A DNA stretch of 5,591 nt from Candidatus Omnitrophota bacterium (GTDB lineage Bacteria; Omnitrophota; Omnitrophia; Omnitrophales; Abzuiibacteriaceae). How positions within the stretch are numbered: position 1 is the stretch's first letter; each line of letters begins with the position of its first letter. Under the pieces are notes generated by a model. It searched no databases. It was not told the DNA's origin and saw nothing but the letters and a program-made list of their open reading frames with translations. Shown in pieces: positions 1-5,568 of the stretch. The stretch spans positions 1 through 5,591 of the forward strand of contig JACQQN010000165.1 of the NCBI GenBank assembly GCA_016206995.1, given 5' to 3'. The position numbers were made by a program, and so were the translations under genes.

Positions 1-72
1 ACCTTAAACCCTTTCAAACTCAGAAAGACAATCGATCAAAAGATTGCTAAAATCCACTTGCTCGCTCGATAA
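1..72 (+). CDS. Possible C-terminal end of an upstream gene (partial)
   Basis: Reading frame 1 is open from the left edge to a TAA at 70-72, giving a basic tail of 23 residues (Lys/Arg-rich, ending HLLAR). The other two plus-strand frames stop within the first 50 bases, and no minus-strand frame stays open across this stretch. An open frame this short happens easily by chance, and no motif identifies a family. It could be the end of a gene lying mainly outside the window, or simply intergenic DNA. No hairpin terminator follows it. Confidence 0.2.
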   Translation, partial: TLNPFKLRKTIDQKIAKIHLLAR

Positions 73-78
73 CCATGC

Positions 79-127
79 ATCTTGAGTCAACGACTCTTCC
101 TTCGGTTACCTTTTATCTTGAGTCAAC
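79..127 (+). repeat. 13-bp direct repeat with a TTGA-n-TCAA dyad core, upstream of the small exported-protein gene
   Basis: The sequence ATCTTGAGTCAAC occurs exactly at 79-91 and again at 115-127, with starts 36 bp apart. Each copy contains the near-palindrome TTGAGTCAA (TTGA and TCAA arms around one base). Both copies lie 80-130 bp before the start codon at 207, a position that suits a pair of operator sites for a dimeric regulator. No regulator is encoded in the window, so that role is inference. The repeat may also be a small local duplication without function. Confidence 0.45.
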
Positions 128-150
128 TGGCCCTATTTATTTTCTGAGAT

Positions 151-179
151 TTGTCGAAATAGTAAGAGGCTGGGATAAC
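151..179 (+). promoter_or_regulatory. Weak candidate promoter for the small exported-protein gene
   Basis: TTGTCG at 151-156 and GATAAC at 174-179 are 17 bp apart. A TG at 171-172 sits one base before the second hexamer, as in an extended -10 element. Transcription would begin near 186 and leave a leader of about 20 nt carrying the AGGAGG at 196-201. Both hexamers match the sigma70 consensus only partly, so this is a tentative assignment. Confidence 0.25.
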
Positions 180-206
180 AAACAGTTTCGAAACCAGGAG
201 GGATTC

Positions 207-566
207 ATGAAGCAAGTCAAATTCATCAGTTTGGCGCTGTTAGTCATTGTGATTTTGAGCGTTCCGTCGATGGCTCAAGCAAACGTGTGTACGTGGGCAG
301 AGTCTAAGAATTGGGGTGTCAGCGCTCCGGGGAAATTGACGCGGGGTTTATTCAATACAGGGCTTGGCTGGACCAATCTTTTTGTTCAGCCATTTCGGGA
401 GGAAACCGTGATGGGCGGTATCGGAAAGGGAATGAGCGAGTTTTTTGTGAGAACCCTTCAAGGCGTAGGAGAACTTTTACTTTTCTGGATTCCGCCGGCA
501 CCCGAAGAATCCATGAAGGAATGCGTGTTTTACGATTGGGGGATGTTAGAACGGCAACCGTTATAA
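207..566 (+). CDS. Small exported protein, exosortase-associated TIGR04073-like
   Basis: This is a secreted protein of 119 residues with no known biochemical activity. Residues 1-25 form a signal peptide: MKQVK, a hydrophobic core of Leu/Val/Ile, then SMAQA with probable cleavage before Asn26. The mature part carries the pattern KLTRGLFNTGLGW (about 43-55), a Gly-rich GGIGKGM stretch (70-76), and RTLQGVGELLLFWIPP (82-97). This resembles the short exosortase-associated family TIGR04073 of PVC and Omnitrophota-type genomes. Two cysteines, 28 and 106, could form a disulfide; the first lacks a convincing lipobox. The start at 207 is preferred over an in-frame ATG at 75 because AGGAGG (196-201) lies 5 nt upstream and because only this start places the signal peptide at the N-terminus. 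It is monocistronic here and convergent with the peptidase. No exosortase or sorting-signal protein is visible nearby. The family call rests on pattern memory, not on a profile search. Confidence 0.78.
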   Translation: MKQVKFISLALLVIVILSVPSMAQANVCTWAESKNWGVSAPGKLTRGLFNTGLGWTNLFVQPFREETVMGGIGKGMSEFFVRTLQGVGELLLFWIPPAPEESMKECVFYDWGMLERQPL

Positions 567-597
567 CGTTTGGAAATTTGTGCTGTGTACGGCGTTC

Positions 598-702
598 TGC
601 GTAGTGCGTAAATTAAAAACAATGGCATTTGTTTATTGAAAAAAAGCAGATCGGAAAGAGCCCTTTTTGGAGCTTTGCGCAGCACGCTGTACGCAATACG
701 CA
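598..702. repeat. TGCGTA/TACGCA inverted repeat element (short MITE- or REP-like)
   Basis: TGCGTAGTGCGTA at 598-610 and TACGCAATACGCA at 690-702 are inverted copies that match at 12 of 13 positions and enclose 79 bp. Each arm is itself a doubled TGCGTA or TACGCA unit. The flanks hold further related words (GTGTACGGCG at 585-594, CAGCACGCTGTACGC at 680-694). The element fills most of the gap between two convergent genes. The interior has no ORF and is AT-rich, with a poly-A run at 639-645 that reads as a T-run on the minus strand. A dispersed non-coding repeat is the likeliest explanation. The pairing could also help end transcription from either side. Confidence 0.45.
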
Positions 703-709
703 CGACGAA

Positions 710-1849
710 TTAGATTTCAAGGAACTTCGGGAATTTGGTTAAATTAACACAACCGTTTTTCTTCACAACCACCATATCTTCGAGCCTGACGCCGCCAACA
801 CCCAAATAATAAAGGCCGGGTTCAACCGTCACCACCTGATTGGTTTTTAAAATATCTTTTCCAACGGAAATGCGTGGCGGTTCGTGAATTTCAACTCCAA
901 CACCGTGTCCTGTTCCATGAAAAAACCCCTGCATCCGGCCGCTTATTTCACCAGTTTTAAACCCGAGAGAATCAAAATATTTCATAATATCTGAATGAAT
1001 TTTAGATCCATCCGCACCGTTTCGGATTTGCCGGAAAGCAATGTTTTGGCCTTCCTTGACCGCTGCGTATATTTTTTTGAGTTTTGGTGAAGCTTTCCCA
1101 CGAACGAAAGTTCTTGTGATGTCCGCAAAATATTTTGTTTCAGAAGAATGTGGGAAAACATCCATGATGATCGATTGATTAGCGAGAAGCGGGCCGGAAC
1201 CTTGATTGTGAGGGTCGACGCAATCGTTATAGCAAGAAATGATGGTGTGCGCTGCAATACAGTTAGATTCCATGAGGGCGACGTTGATGAGTTGCTTGAT
1301 ATCTTCTGAACGCAGTTTTTTACCTTTGTAAACTAGAAACCGGCCGCGAATGTTTGCTTTTTTTAGAATTTCGGCGGCTTTTAAAATCGCGCTCTCTGTT
1401 GCGCGAAGTGCTTTGGTCATGGCTTGAATTTCCGCCTCGGTTTTAATCGCGCGCTCTTCAAAAAATGGGTCCCGCTTCCATTCGATATGAAAACCTTTTT
1501 TCCGAAGTGCGTCTACGTAAGCAATCGGGAAATTAAACGGCACGAGCAATTTTGAAATATGGCGTTCTTTTAACAAATAGGAAACAAGTGTGACGGTGGA
1601 AATAGGCGAGATCCCTTTTTTCTTTAGGATTTGTGCGATGTGGGAGCTTGAAAGCACTTCGTGAACCGAAGCTTGATCGCGTGCTCGATCAACCTCAAGG
1701 TCGCTTGCAACGATTGTTTTCTTTTTTCCGATTTGGAAGAAAACAAATGGATCTGGGGCTAGGAAGCGCGTTGCATAGAAAAGATTCGCGTCCGCTTCGC
1801 TCGTTGCGATGATTAAAATTGCTTTACCGCTTGGCGAAAAAGGCGTCAT
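710..1849 (-). CDS. M24 family metallopeptidase (Xaa-Pro aminopeptidase or dipeptidase type)
   Basis: The predicted cytosolic protein has 379 residues in the usual two-part layout: a creatinase-like N-terminal domain (about 1-135) and a pita-bread catalytic domain (about 140-375). All five dinuclear metal ligands are visible: Asp230 in IIMDVFP, Asp243 in FADITRTF, His315 in HGTGHGVG, Glu343 in TVEPGLY and Glu357 in VRLED. The catalytic-site histidine in EIHEPP (His322) is also kept. The enzyme should release the residue before proline from peptides or split Xaa-Pro dipeptides; the sequence does not say which. No signal peptide is seen. The ATG at 1849 was chosen because it begins directly before the creatinase-like domain. 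The frame stays open to 2026, but those 59 extra codons run through a dispersed repeat and give a poly-Phe/Leu segment unlike this family. No Shine-Dalgarno sequence precedes 1849, and a TATAAT box lies 7 nt upstream. The gene is divergent from the transketolase operon. Confidence 0.9.
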   Translation of the reverse strand: MTPFSPSGKAILIIATSEADANLFYATRFLAPDPFVFFQIGKKKTIVASDLEVDRARDQASVHEVLSSSHIAQILKKKGISPISTVTLVSYLLKERHISKLLVPFNFPIAYVDALRKKGFHIEWKRDPFFEERAIKTEAEIQAMTKALRATESAILKAAEILKKANIRGRFLVYKGKKLRSEDIKQLINVALMESNCIAAHTIISCYNDCVDPHNQGSGPLLANQSIIMDVFPHSSETKYFADITRTFVRGKASPKLKKIYAAVKEGQNIAFRQIRNGADGSKIHSDIMKYFDSLGFKTGEISGRMQGFFHGTGHGVGVEIHEPPRISVGKDILKTNQVVTVEPGLYYLGVGGVRLEDMVVVKKNGCVNLTKFPKFLEI

Positions 1850-1856
1850 GATCTGT

Positions 1857-1862
1857 ATTATA
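1857..1862 (-). promoter_or_regulatory. -10 box (TATAAT) abutting the M24 peptidase start
   Basis: On the minus strand a perfect TATAAT, followed by AC, ends 7 nt before the ATG at 1849. Transcription initiated from it would begin at or beside the start codon and yield a leaderless or nearly leaderless mRNA, which agrees with the absence of a ribosome binding site. The -35 region falls in a T-rich stretch and the edge of an inverted repeat, and shows no TTGACA-like hexamer. Confidence 0.5.
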
Positions 1863-1877
1863 ACGAAAAAAAGAAAA

Positions 1878-1926
1878 AAAAGGACAGGTCTTTCTTCGAA
1901 AAGCACGGACAAGACCTGTCCCTTTT
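1878..1926. repeat. GGACAGGTCTT inverted repeat with A- and T-rich flanks
   Basis: GGACAGGTCTT at 1882-1892 is followed by its exact reverse complement, AAGACCTGTCC, at 1911-1921, with an 18-nt loop between. A-rich sequence on the left and CTTTTGTTTTTG on the right extend the pairing. The stem plus T-run looks like an intrinsic terminator on either strand. However, it sits between two divergent promoters, where neither nearby gene would transcribe it. Words of the type GGGACAGGTCTT flanked by A- and T-runs are familiar from dispersed short inverted repeats in several bacterial phyla, so a mobile-element remnant or MITE-like repeat is the preferred reading. Insulation between the two promoters is possible. 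Confidence 0.55.
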
Positions 1927-1949
1927 GTTTTTGTAAAGGGAGATCGTGA

Positions 1950-1978
1950 TTGACGCATGCTCCAAAAACCGTTATGAT
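1950..1978 (+). promoter_or_regulatory. Sigma70-type promoter of the transketolase operon
   Basis: TTGACG at 1950-1955 and TATGAT at 1973-1978 are separated by exactly 17 bp, with five of six matches in each hexamer. Transcription should start near 1985 and give a leader of roughly 75 nt before the start at 2062. No strong hairpin or riboswitch is apparent in that leader. Confidence 0.6.
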
Positions 1979-2049
1979 TTTCACGTTTTGCGCCAGTGGA
2001 ATAAAAATCATCAAACAAATTTCCATGTTGAAGATTCAGAATTAGAGTG

Positions 2050-2056
2050 AGAGAGG
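2050..2056 (+). promoter_or_regulatory. Ribosome binding site that favours a TTG start for the transketolase N-subunit
   Basis: AGAGAGG at 2050-2056 lies 5 nt before an in-frame TTG at 2062. The alternative ATG at 2080 is 23 nt away from this purine run and has no other complementary sequence upstream. The in-frame GTG at 2047 precedes the purine run altogether. The spacing therefore supports TTG initiation. Confidence 0.45.
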
Positions 2057-2061
2057 ATATT

Positions 2062-2925
2062 TTGTCGTCAGCCAATACAATGAGCACCCCTAAAACAAGC
2101 TCACTTTCCATTGCAGAGCTTAAAAAATGTGCGAACGAAATTCGTAAAGACGTTATTCGCATGACCGCTGCGGCTGGCTCGGGACATCCTGGAGGGTCAC
2201 TTTCTGCCGCAGATATTGTGACTGCACTTTATTTTCGCGCGATGCGACACGACCCTAAAAACCCAAGTTGGCCGGATCGGGATCGTTTTATTTTGAGCAA
2301 AGGCCACGCGTCACCCGTTCTTTATTCTGCGCTTGCGCGAAGTGGTTATTTTCCTACCGAACGATTGATTACTTTTCGAAAATTAGGCAGCCCGCTCCAA
2401 GGGCATCCCGACATGAGGCGCATTCCTGGTCTTGAAGCGTCAACGGGTTCGCTTGGCCAAGGGCTTTCCATCGGTCTTGGTGTTGCGCTTGGAAGGCGTC
2501 TTGCGTCACGTGATTATTGGACCTATGTCATGATGAGTGATGGTGAAATGAATGAAGGGCAAACCTGGGAAGCTGCTGCATTTGCACATCATCATAAAGT
2601 AGATCATTTAGTTTTGATCGTTGATTACAACAAATTTCAATTAAGCGATGCAACCCACAAAATTTGCGACATGGAGCCGCTCGCTGATAAATGGAAATCA
2701 TTTAACTGGCACGTTGAAGAGATGGATGGACATAACATGGAAGATGTCGCGCGCCATTTGGAAGCCGCGAAAAAAATTTCTGGGAAACCGATTGTCTTGA
2801 TTGCACATACCATTAAAGGGAAAGGCGTTTCTTTCATGGAAAATAACAACCATTTTCACGGCGTTGCGCCAACCGAGGAAGAAGCGAAGAAAGCACTTCA
2901 GGAATTAGAAGGGAAAGCACTATGA
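2062..2925 (+). CDS. tkt: Transketolase, N-terminal (ThDP-binding) subunit
   Basis: This is the pyrophosphate-binding half of a split transketolase, 287 residues from the TTG start. With its partner it transfers two-carbon ketol units between sugar phosphates in the non-oxidative pentose phosphate pathway, in the cytosol. Visible motifs in order are GSGHPGG (39-45), SKGHASP (79-85), GHPD (114-117), GSLGQGLS, the ThDP and metal motif SDGE (159-162) ending in DYN (188-190), and HTIKGKG (249-255) followed by NHFHG. Serine replaces the first glycine of the classical GDG, as is common in split transketolases. The length suits the family. The likely start is TTG at 2062 because of its Shine-Dalgarno sequence; ATG 2080 (281 residues) is the main alternative, and the choice affects only residues before the first motif. 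It overlaps the next gene by 4 bp, so the two subunits are probably made in equal amounts. Confidence 0.93.
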   Translation: MSSANTMSTPKTSSLSIAELKKCANEIRKDVIRMTAAAGSGHPGGSLSAADIVTALYFRAMRHDPKNPSWPDRDRFILSKGHASPVLYSALARSGYFPTERLITFRKLGSPLQGHPDMRRIPGLEASTGSLGQGLSIGLGVALGRRLASRDYWTYVMMSDGEMNEGQTWEAAAFAHHHKVDHLVLIVDYNKFQLSDATHKICDMEPLADKWKSFNWHVEEMDGHNMEDVARHLEAAKKISGKPIVLIAHTIKGKGVSFMENNNHFHGVAPTEEEAKKALQELEGKAL

Positions 2926-3881
2926 GCCGCGAGAGAAAAATGGGCATGGCGACTCGAGACGCATATGGTAAAGCGCTTGCGGAGCTTGGAAAAACAAATC
3001 CGAACGTCATTGTTTTGGATGCGGACCTCGCCAAGTCGACAAAATCCGAAGCATTTGGAAAAGCGTTTCCAAACCGATTTTTTGATTGCGGAATTCAAGA
3101 AGCCAACATGGCCGGCGTTGCAGCAGGGCTCGCGATGTCAGGGTTTATTCCATTTATGAATAGTTTCGCGTGCTTTTTGATGTGCAAAACGTATGACCAA
3201 CTTCGAATGTCCGTTGCATTTCCGGAACTTAATGTGAAAGCCGTCGGGTCGCACGGTGGAATTTCGATCGGAGAAGATGGCGCGAGCCAGCAATCGATCG
3301 AAGATTTTTCACTCGCTGCGTCGCTTCCAAATTTTACAGTTCTTTCTGCGTGCGATGAAGTGTCAACTGCAGCTCTCGTCCCAAAAATTGCAGAACACAA
3401 AGGGCCTCTCTTCATGCGAACGGGCCGCCCAAAAGCTCCTTTAGTTTACGATGCAAAAAATGCCCCTAAATTTGAAATAGGAAAAGGAAATATCGTTCGA
3501 GAAGGGCGCGACCTTTCAATTTTTGCAAACGGGCTTCTTGTTTTTGAAGCGCTTGTTGCGGCAGACAATTTATCGCAAAAGGGAATTGAAGCCTCTGTGA
3601 TTGACATTCATACGATTAAACCAATCGACCGAGAACTCGTCATCGCTCAAGCTAAAAAAACGAAGGCAGTTGTTTCGTGTGAAGAACATCAAATTTATGG
3701 CGGGCTTGGCAGTATTATTTCAAAGGTGCTTTCTGAAGAATGCCCGACCCCAATTGAATTCGTAGCGATTCAAGATACCTACGCCGAATCCGGCACGCCC
3801 GATGAGTTAATGGAAGCTTATAAATTAACGGCGCCCCACATCCAAAAAGCCTGCGAAAAAGTCCTGTCAAGAAAGCGTTAA
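2922..3881 (+). CDS. tkt: Transketolase, C-terminal (Pyr plus C-terminal domain) subunit
   Basis: This is the second half of the split transketolase, 319 residues. A pyrimidine-binding domain (about 8-170) contains DADLAKST (33-40) and GIQEANMAG, where Glu60 is the glutamate that activates the ThDP aminopyrimidine. It also contains SHGGISIGEDGASQQ (110-124). The C-terminal domain (about 187-310) has DIHTIKPID and EEHQIYGGLG. His111 and Asp119 correspond to the substrate-binding His469 and Asp477 of yeast transketolase. Gln123 stands where yeast has His481; human transketolase also has Gln there, so activity is expected. The ATG overlaps the upstream stop as ATGA, and AAGGGA at 2909-2914 lies 7 nt before it, indicating translational coupling. 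Other enzymes built on the same fold, such as DXS or pyruvate dehydrogenase E1 beta, fit less well because of the GEDGASQQ loop and the pairing with a transketolase N-half. Confidence 0.93.
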   Translation: MSRERKMGMATRDAYGKALAELGKTNPNVIVLDADLAKSTKSEAFGKAFPNRFFDCGIQEANMAGVAAGLAMSGFIPFMNSFACFLMCKTYDQLRMSVAFPELNVKAVGSHGGISIGEDGASQQSIEDFSLAASLPNFTVLSACDEVSTAALVPKIAEHKGPLFMRTGRPKAPLVYDAKNAPKFEIGKGNIVREGRDLSIFANGLLVFEALVAADNLSQKGIEASVIDIHTIKPIDRELVIAQAKKTKAVVSCEEHQIYGGLGSIISKVLSEECPTPIEFVAIQDTYAESGTPDELMEAYKLTAPHIQKACEKVLSRKR

Positions 3882-3914
3882 AAATATTTTCCAACGATGC
3901 GTCTGTTTTTCGGA

Positions 3915-3976
3915 TGTAGGGGCGACCCCTGTGGTCGCCCGTCGTTCATGGGCAGGCGCAGGGGCCTACCCCTACA
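3915..3976. repeat. Two-hairpin GTAGGGGCGACC-type palindromic repeat
   Basis: Arms at 3915-3940 and 3950-3976 form a large imperfect inverted repeat around a 9-nt centre (shared ends TGTAGGGG and CCCCTACA). Each arm also folds on itself. The left arm has an 8-bp perfect stem, GGGCGACC (3920-3927) with GGTCGCCC (3933-3940). The right arm pairs GGGCAGG (3950-3956) with CCTACCC (3965-3971) with one mismatch. It fills most of the 99-bp gap between convergent tkt and thyX and ends 4 bp after the thyX stop. This sequence type is a widespread dispersed repeat in unrelated bacteria, probably a MITE-like or REP-like unit. Because no separate terminator is seen for either gene, it may also stop transcription from both sides, although no T-run follows it. 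Confidence 0.75.
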
Positions 3977-3980
3977 ATCG

Positions 3981-5552
3981 TTACAATTTCCGTACGTATT
4001 CCGACCGATCGAGTTTCCAAACTGGAATACCACAATAACGATCACCTTCAGGGCAGATGGGGCGGGCATCTCCGCGTGCGCGAAGACCGCAGGGTGGAAG
4101 CAAATGTTCTGCAATTTTGGGATGGATTTTAGCCACTTGTTTTACTTCATCCAAACACATATTCCAAATTTCTTCTTGCGCGGTGTAACAAAGCCGCGTC
4201 GTCCATTTGTGGTGAAGGTTCAGTAAATCGCCGGACTCTTCAAACCGAATCGGGAATGCATTTGGAAGCGCATACATTGCAAATTCCGGTTTTACACCAA
4301 GCGCCATCACCCGGTTAATATTTTCCCAAATGAAACCCATCGTTTTTTGGTAAAGCTCAATTGCATGCTCGTTATTTTTGATGAGAGGAGGTGTGATGTA
4401 GTCCGGTTCGTCCACTTGAAAGTGAGCAAACAAAATCGGCCGCGAGCCCGGCGTCATTCGGTGGCGTTGGTCCTGTGAATCCGCGGTGTGCGAAAGTTTC
4501 TTTTTGAATGTGTAATGCGGATGAAACATCACCCGCGCAATTTTAGAAAGTGTTGTTAAATTGAGCGGCTCTTTGTAATAAGGGTTCGTTGCAGGGTCCA
4601 TCACAAGCCCAATCGCAGTTTCGTCATTTAACTCATCTTTCGTCAAGCCAAGCACAGTTCGTACCCCTTGAGCCATTGTTTTTTCTGCGTTTACTTTGTA
4701 ATCAACCAGCTTTGAAACGTGATTTCCAAGGTCTTCGTCAAACTCTTTGATAAAGTCGCTCGATAAATTATCTCGATTTCCTTTGAGAAATGAATCGAAC
4801 AATTTATATTCAAGCGTTTGCTCAAGCGGCATGGGGTCTTCAATATTTCTGAAGAAAAGCGGGTCGACTTGATTCACTGCGTCCACCATTTTTGAGACCA
4901 CGAGCTTTGTTTCGTAAGGTGTATCAAAAGAATCTTTTAGTTTGTTGTATCGGTGAAGCGTGATGCCGCTAATCGTGTGATAAAGATGTGCGTGTGTGGA
5001 AACAGGAAGAATGTAGCGCGCAACTTCCTGGACTTTTTTCTTGATCGTTCCCCTCCATTTTTCGGATGCTTTCCGCCGTGCAGGGAAGATGTCGAAATAA
5101 GCTCTTTCAGCATTCGGCCGCAAGAGTTCAATCAATTCGTGGTACACGTCCATTTGCCGGTTCATGGCTGCAAGGTAAAGCTCCCGCGGCCGGTCCGCCA
5201 TTGGTGGAATAAAAAAGTTACCGGGTTTCACTTCAACATAACGTTGGCTCACTTGTTCGGAATTGTAAAACGGATGGCTGTGCAAAAAACTCCAAAGAAA
5301 TTGGCGCGATACTTTTTCTAAAATAAATTGAAATGTGGAATGTTGAATGGTCGTGTGATGACCGGCCTGGTAAATCGATTCCGCGATTTTGTCGCGAAGC
5401 GCAACCGCTTTTTCATCTTTCGTCACGTCCTCTGTTGTAATAACTTTCGATGAATAACAAGTTCGCGCCGTCGCCACCGCGTTATTAAAGGGCTGGAGGA
5501 ACGAATTAACGAGTGTTACTTTTGGTTCTTCAGAGGTCATCGTGGAAGCCAT
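3981..5552 (-). CDS. thyX: FAD-dependent thymidylate synthase ThyX, long tandem-domain form
   Basis: ThyX methylates dUMP to dTMP using methylene-tetrahydrofolate with NADPH-reduced FAD. Classical ThyX has about 220-250 residues; this protein has 523 and contains two Thy1-like halves. The first half (about 8-250) has ARTCYSS (29-35), GHHTTIQHSTFQF (64-76), SRQFLWSFLHSH, NSEQVSQRY (97-105) and ARYILPVSTHAHLYHTISG. The second half (about 290-485) has SHTADSQDQRHRMTPGSRP, with the RHR triplet at 363-365, and YALPNAFPIRFEESGDL followed by RLCYTAQEEIW. The classical RHRxxSxNExSxRY signature is thus divided between the halves. The tail carries Cys488, Cys500 and Cys507 in PPCGL...CPEGDRYCG. The ATG at 5552 is preferred; the frame continues to a GTG at the window edge, but a TATAAT box at 5563-5568 makes that start unlikely, and ATG 5540 is also possible. 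No Shine-Dalgarno sequence is clear. The gene converges on the transketolase operon. Confidence 0.9.
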   Translation of the reverse strand: MASTMTSEEPKVTLVNSFLQPFNNAVATARTCYSSKVITTEDVTKDEKAVALRDKIAESIYQAGHHTTIQHSTFQFILEKVSRQFLWSFLHSHPFYNSEQVSQRYVEVKPGNFFIPPMADRPRELYLAAMNRQMDVYHELIELLRPNAERAYFDIFPARRKASEKWRGTIKKKVQEVARYILPVSTHAHLYHTISGITLHRYNKLKDSFDTPYETKLVVSKMVDAVNQVDPLFFRNIEDPMPLEQTLEYKLFDSFLKGNRDNLSSDFIKEFDEDLGNHVSKLVDYKVNAEKTMAQGVRTVLGLTKDELNDETAIGLVMDPATNPYYKEPLNLTTLSKIARVMFHPHYTFKKKLSHTADSQDQRHRMTPGSRPILFAHFQVDEPDYITPPLIKNNEHAIELYQKTMGFIWENINRVMALGVKPEFAMYALPNAFPIRFEESGDLLNLHHKWTTRLCYTAQEEIWNMCLDEVKQVAKIHPKIAEHLLPPCGLRARGDARPICPEGDRYCGIPVWKLDRSEYVRKL

Positions 5553-5562
5553 ATCACCGCGT

Positions 5563-5568
5563 ATTATA
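5563..5568 (-). promoter_or_regulatory. -10 box (TATAAT) just upstream of thyX
   Basis: A perfect TATAAT followed by AC lies on the minus strand, 10 nt before the ATG at 5552. Initiation about 7 nt downstream would leave only a few untranslated bases before that ATG, or about 16 if ATG 5540 is used. The -35 region (about 5586-5591 at 17-bp spacing, read as GTGGAA) lacks consensus and reaches the window edge, so the promoter cannot be fully judged. Confidence 0.45.

Noticed and set aside
75..206. In-frame 44-codon N-terminal extension of the small exported-protein gene, from an ATG at 75
   Set aside because: It would bury the signal peptide inside the protein, has no Shine-Dalgarno sequence, and runs through the 13-bp direct repeats. 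The ATG at 207 has AGGAGG at good spacing.
311..604. Second plus-strand frame overlapping the small exported-protein gene
   Set aside because: The translation is Arg- and Gly-rich with no domain pattern, while the other frame has a signal peptide and a family-like motif.
638..672. Intrinsic terminator for the M24 peptidase in the gap 638-672 (minus strand)
   Set aside because: The AAAG-CTCC and GGGC-TCTTT arms pair with internal mismatches, and the T-run comes well after the stem, so the structure is too weak to call.
1850..2026. Extension of the M24 peptidase to an ATG at 2026
   Set aside because: The 59 extra codons translate a dispersed inverted repeat and a poly-pyrimidine run, overlap the opposite-strand promoter at 1950-1978, and do not resemble the family's N-terminal domain.
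3281..3330. Loss of the yeast His481 equivalent in the transketolase C-subunit as a sign of inactivity
   Set aside because: Human transketolase also has glutamine at this position, and Glu60, His111 and Asp119 are present, so the enzyme is expected to work.
3897..4226. Plus-strand open frame of 109 codons through the palindromic repeat into thyX
   Set aside because: Its first third is the dispersed repeat and the rest is antisense to the conserved C-terminus of thyX. It has no ribosome binding site.
4953..5321. Plus-strand open frame of 122 codons antisense to thyX
   Set aside because: It lies wholly within the conserved first Thy1 half on the other strand, and its Cys/Phe/Arg-rich translation resembles no protein I recognise.
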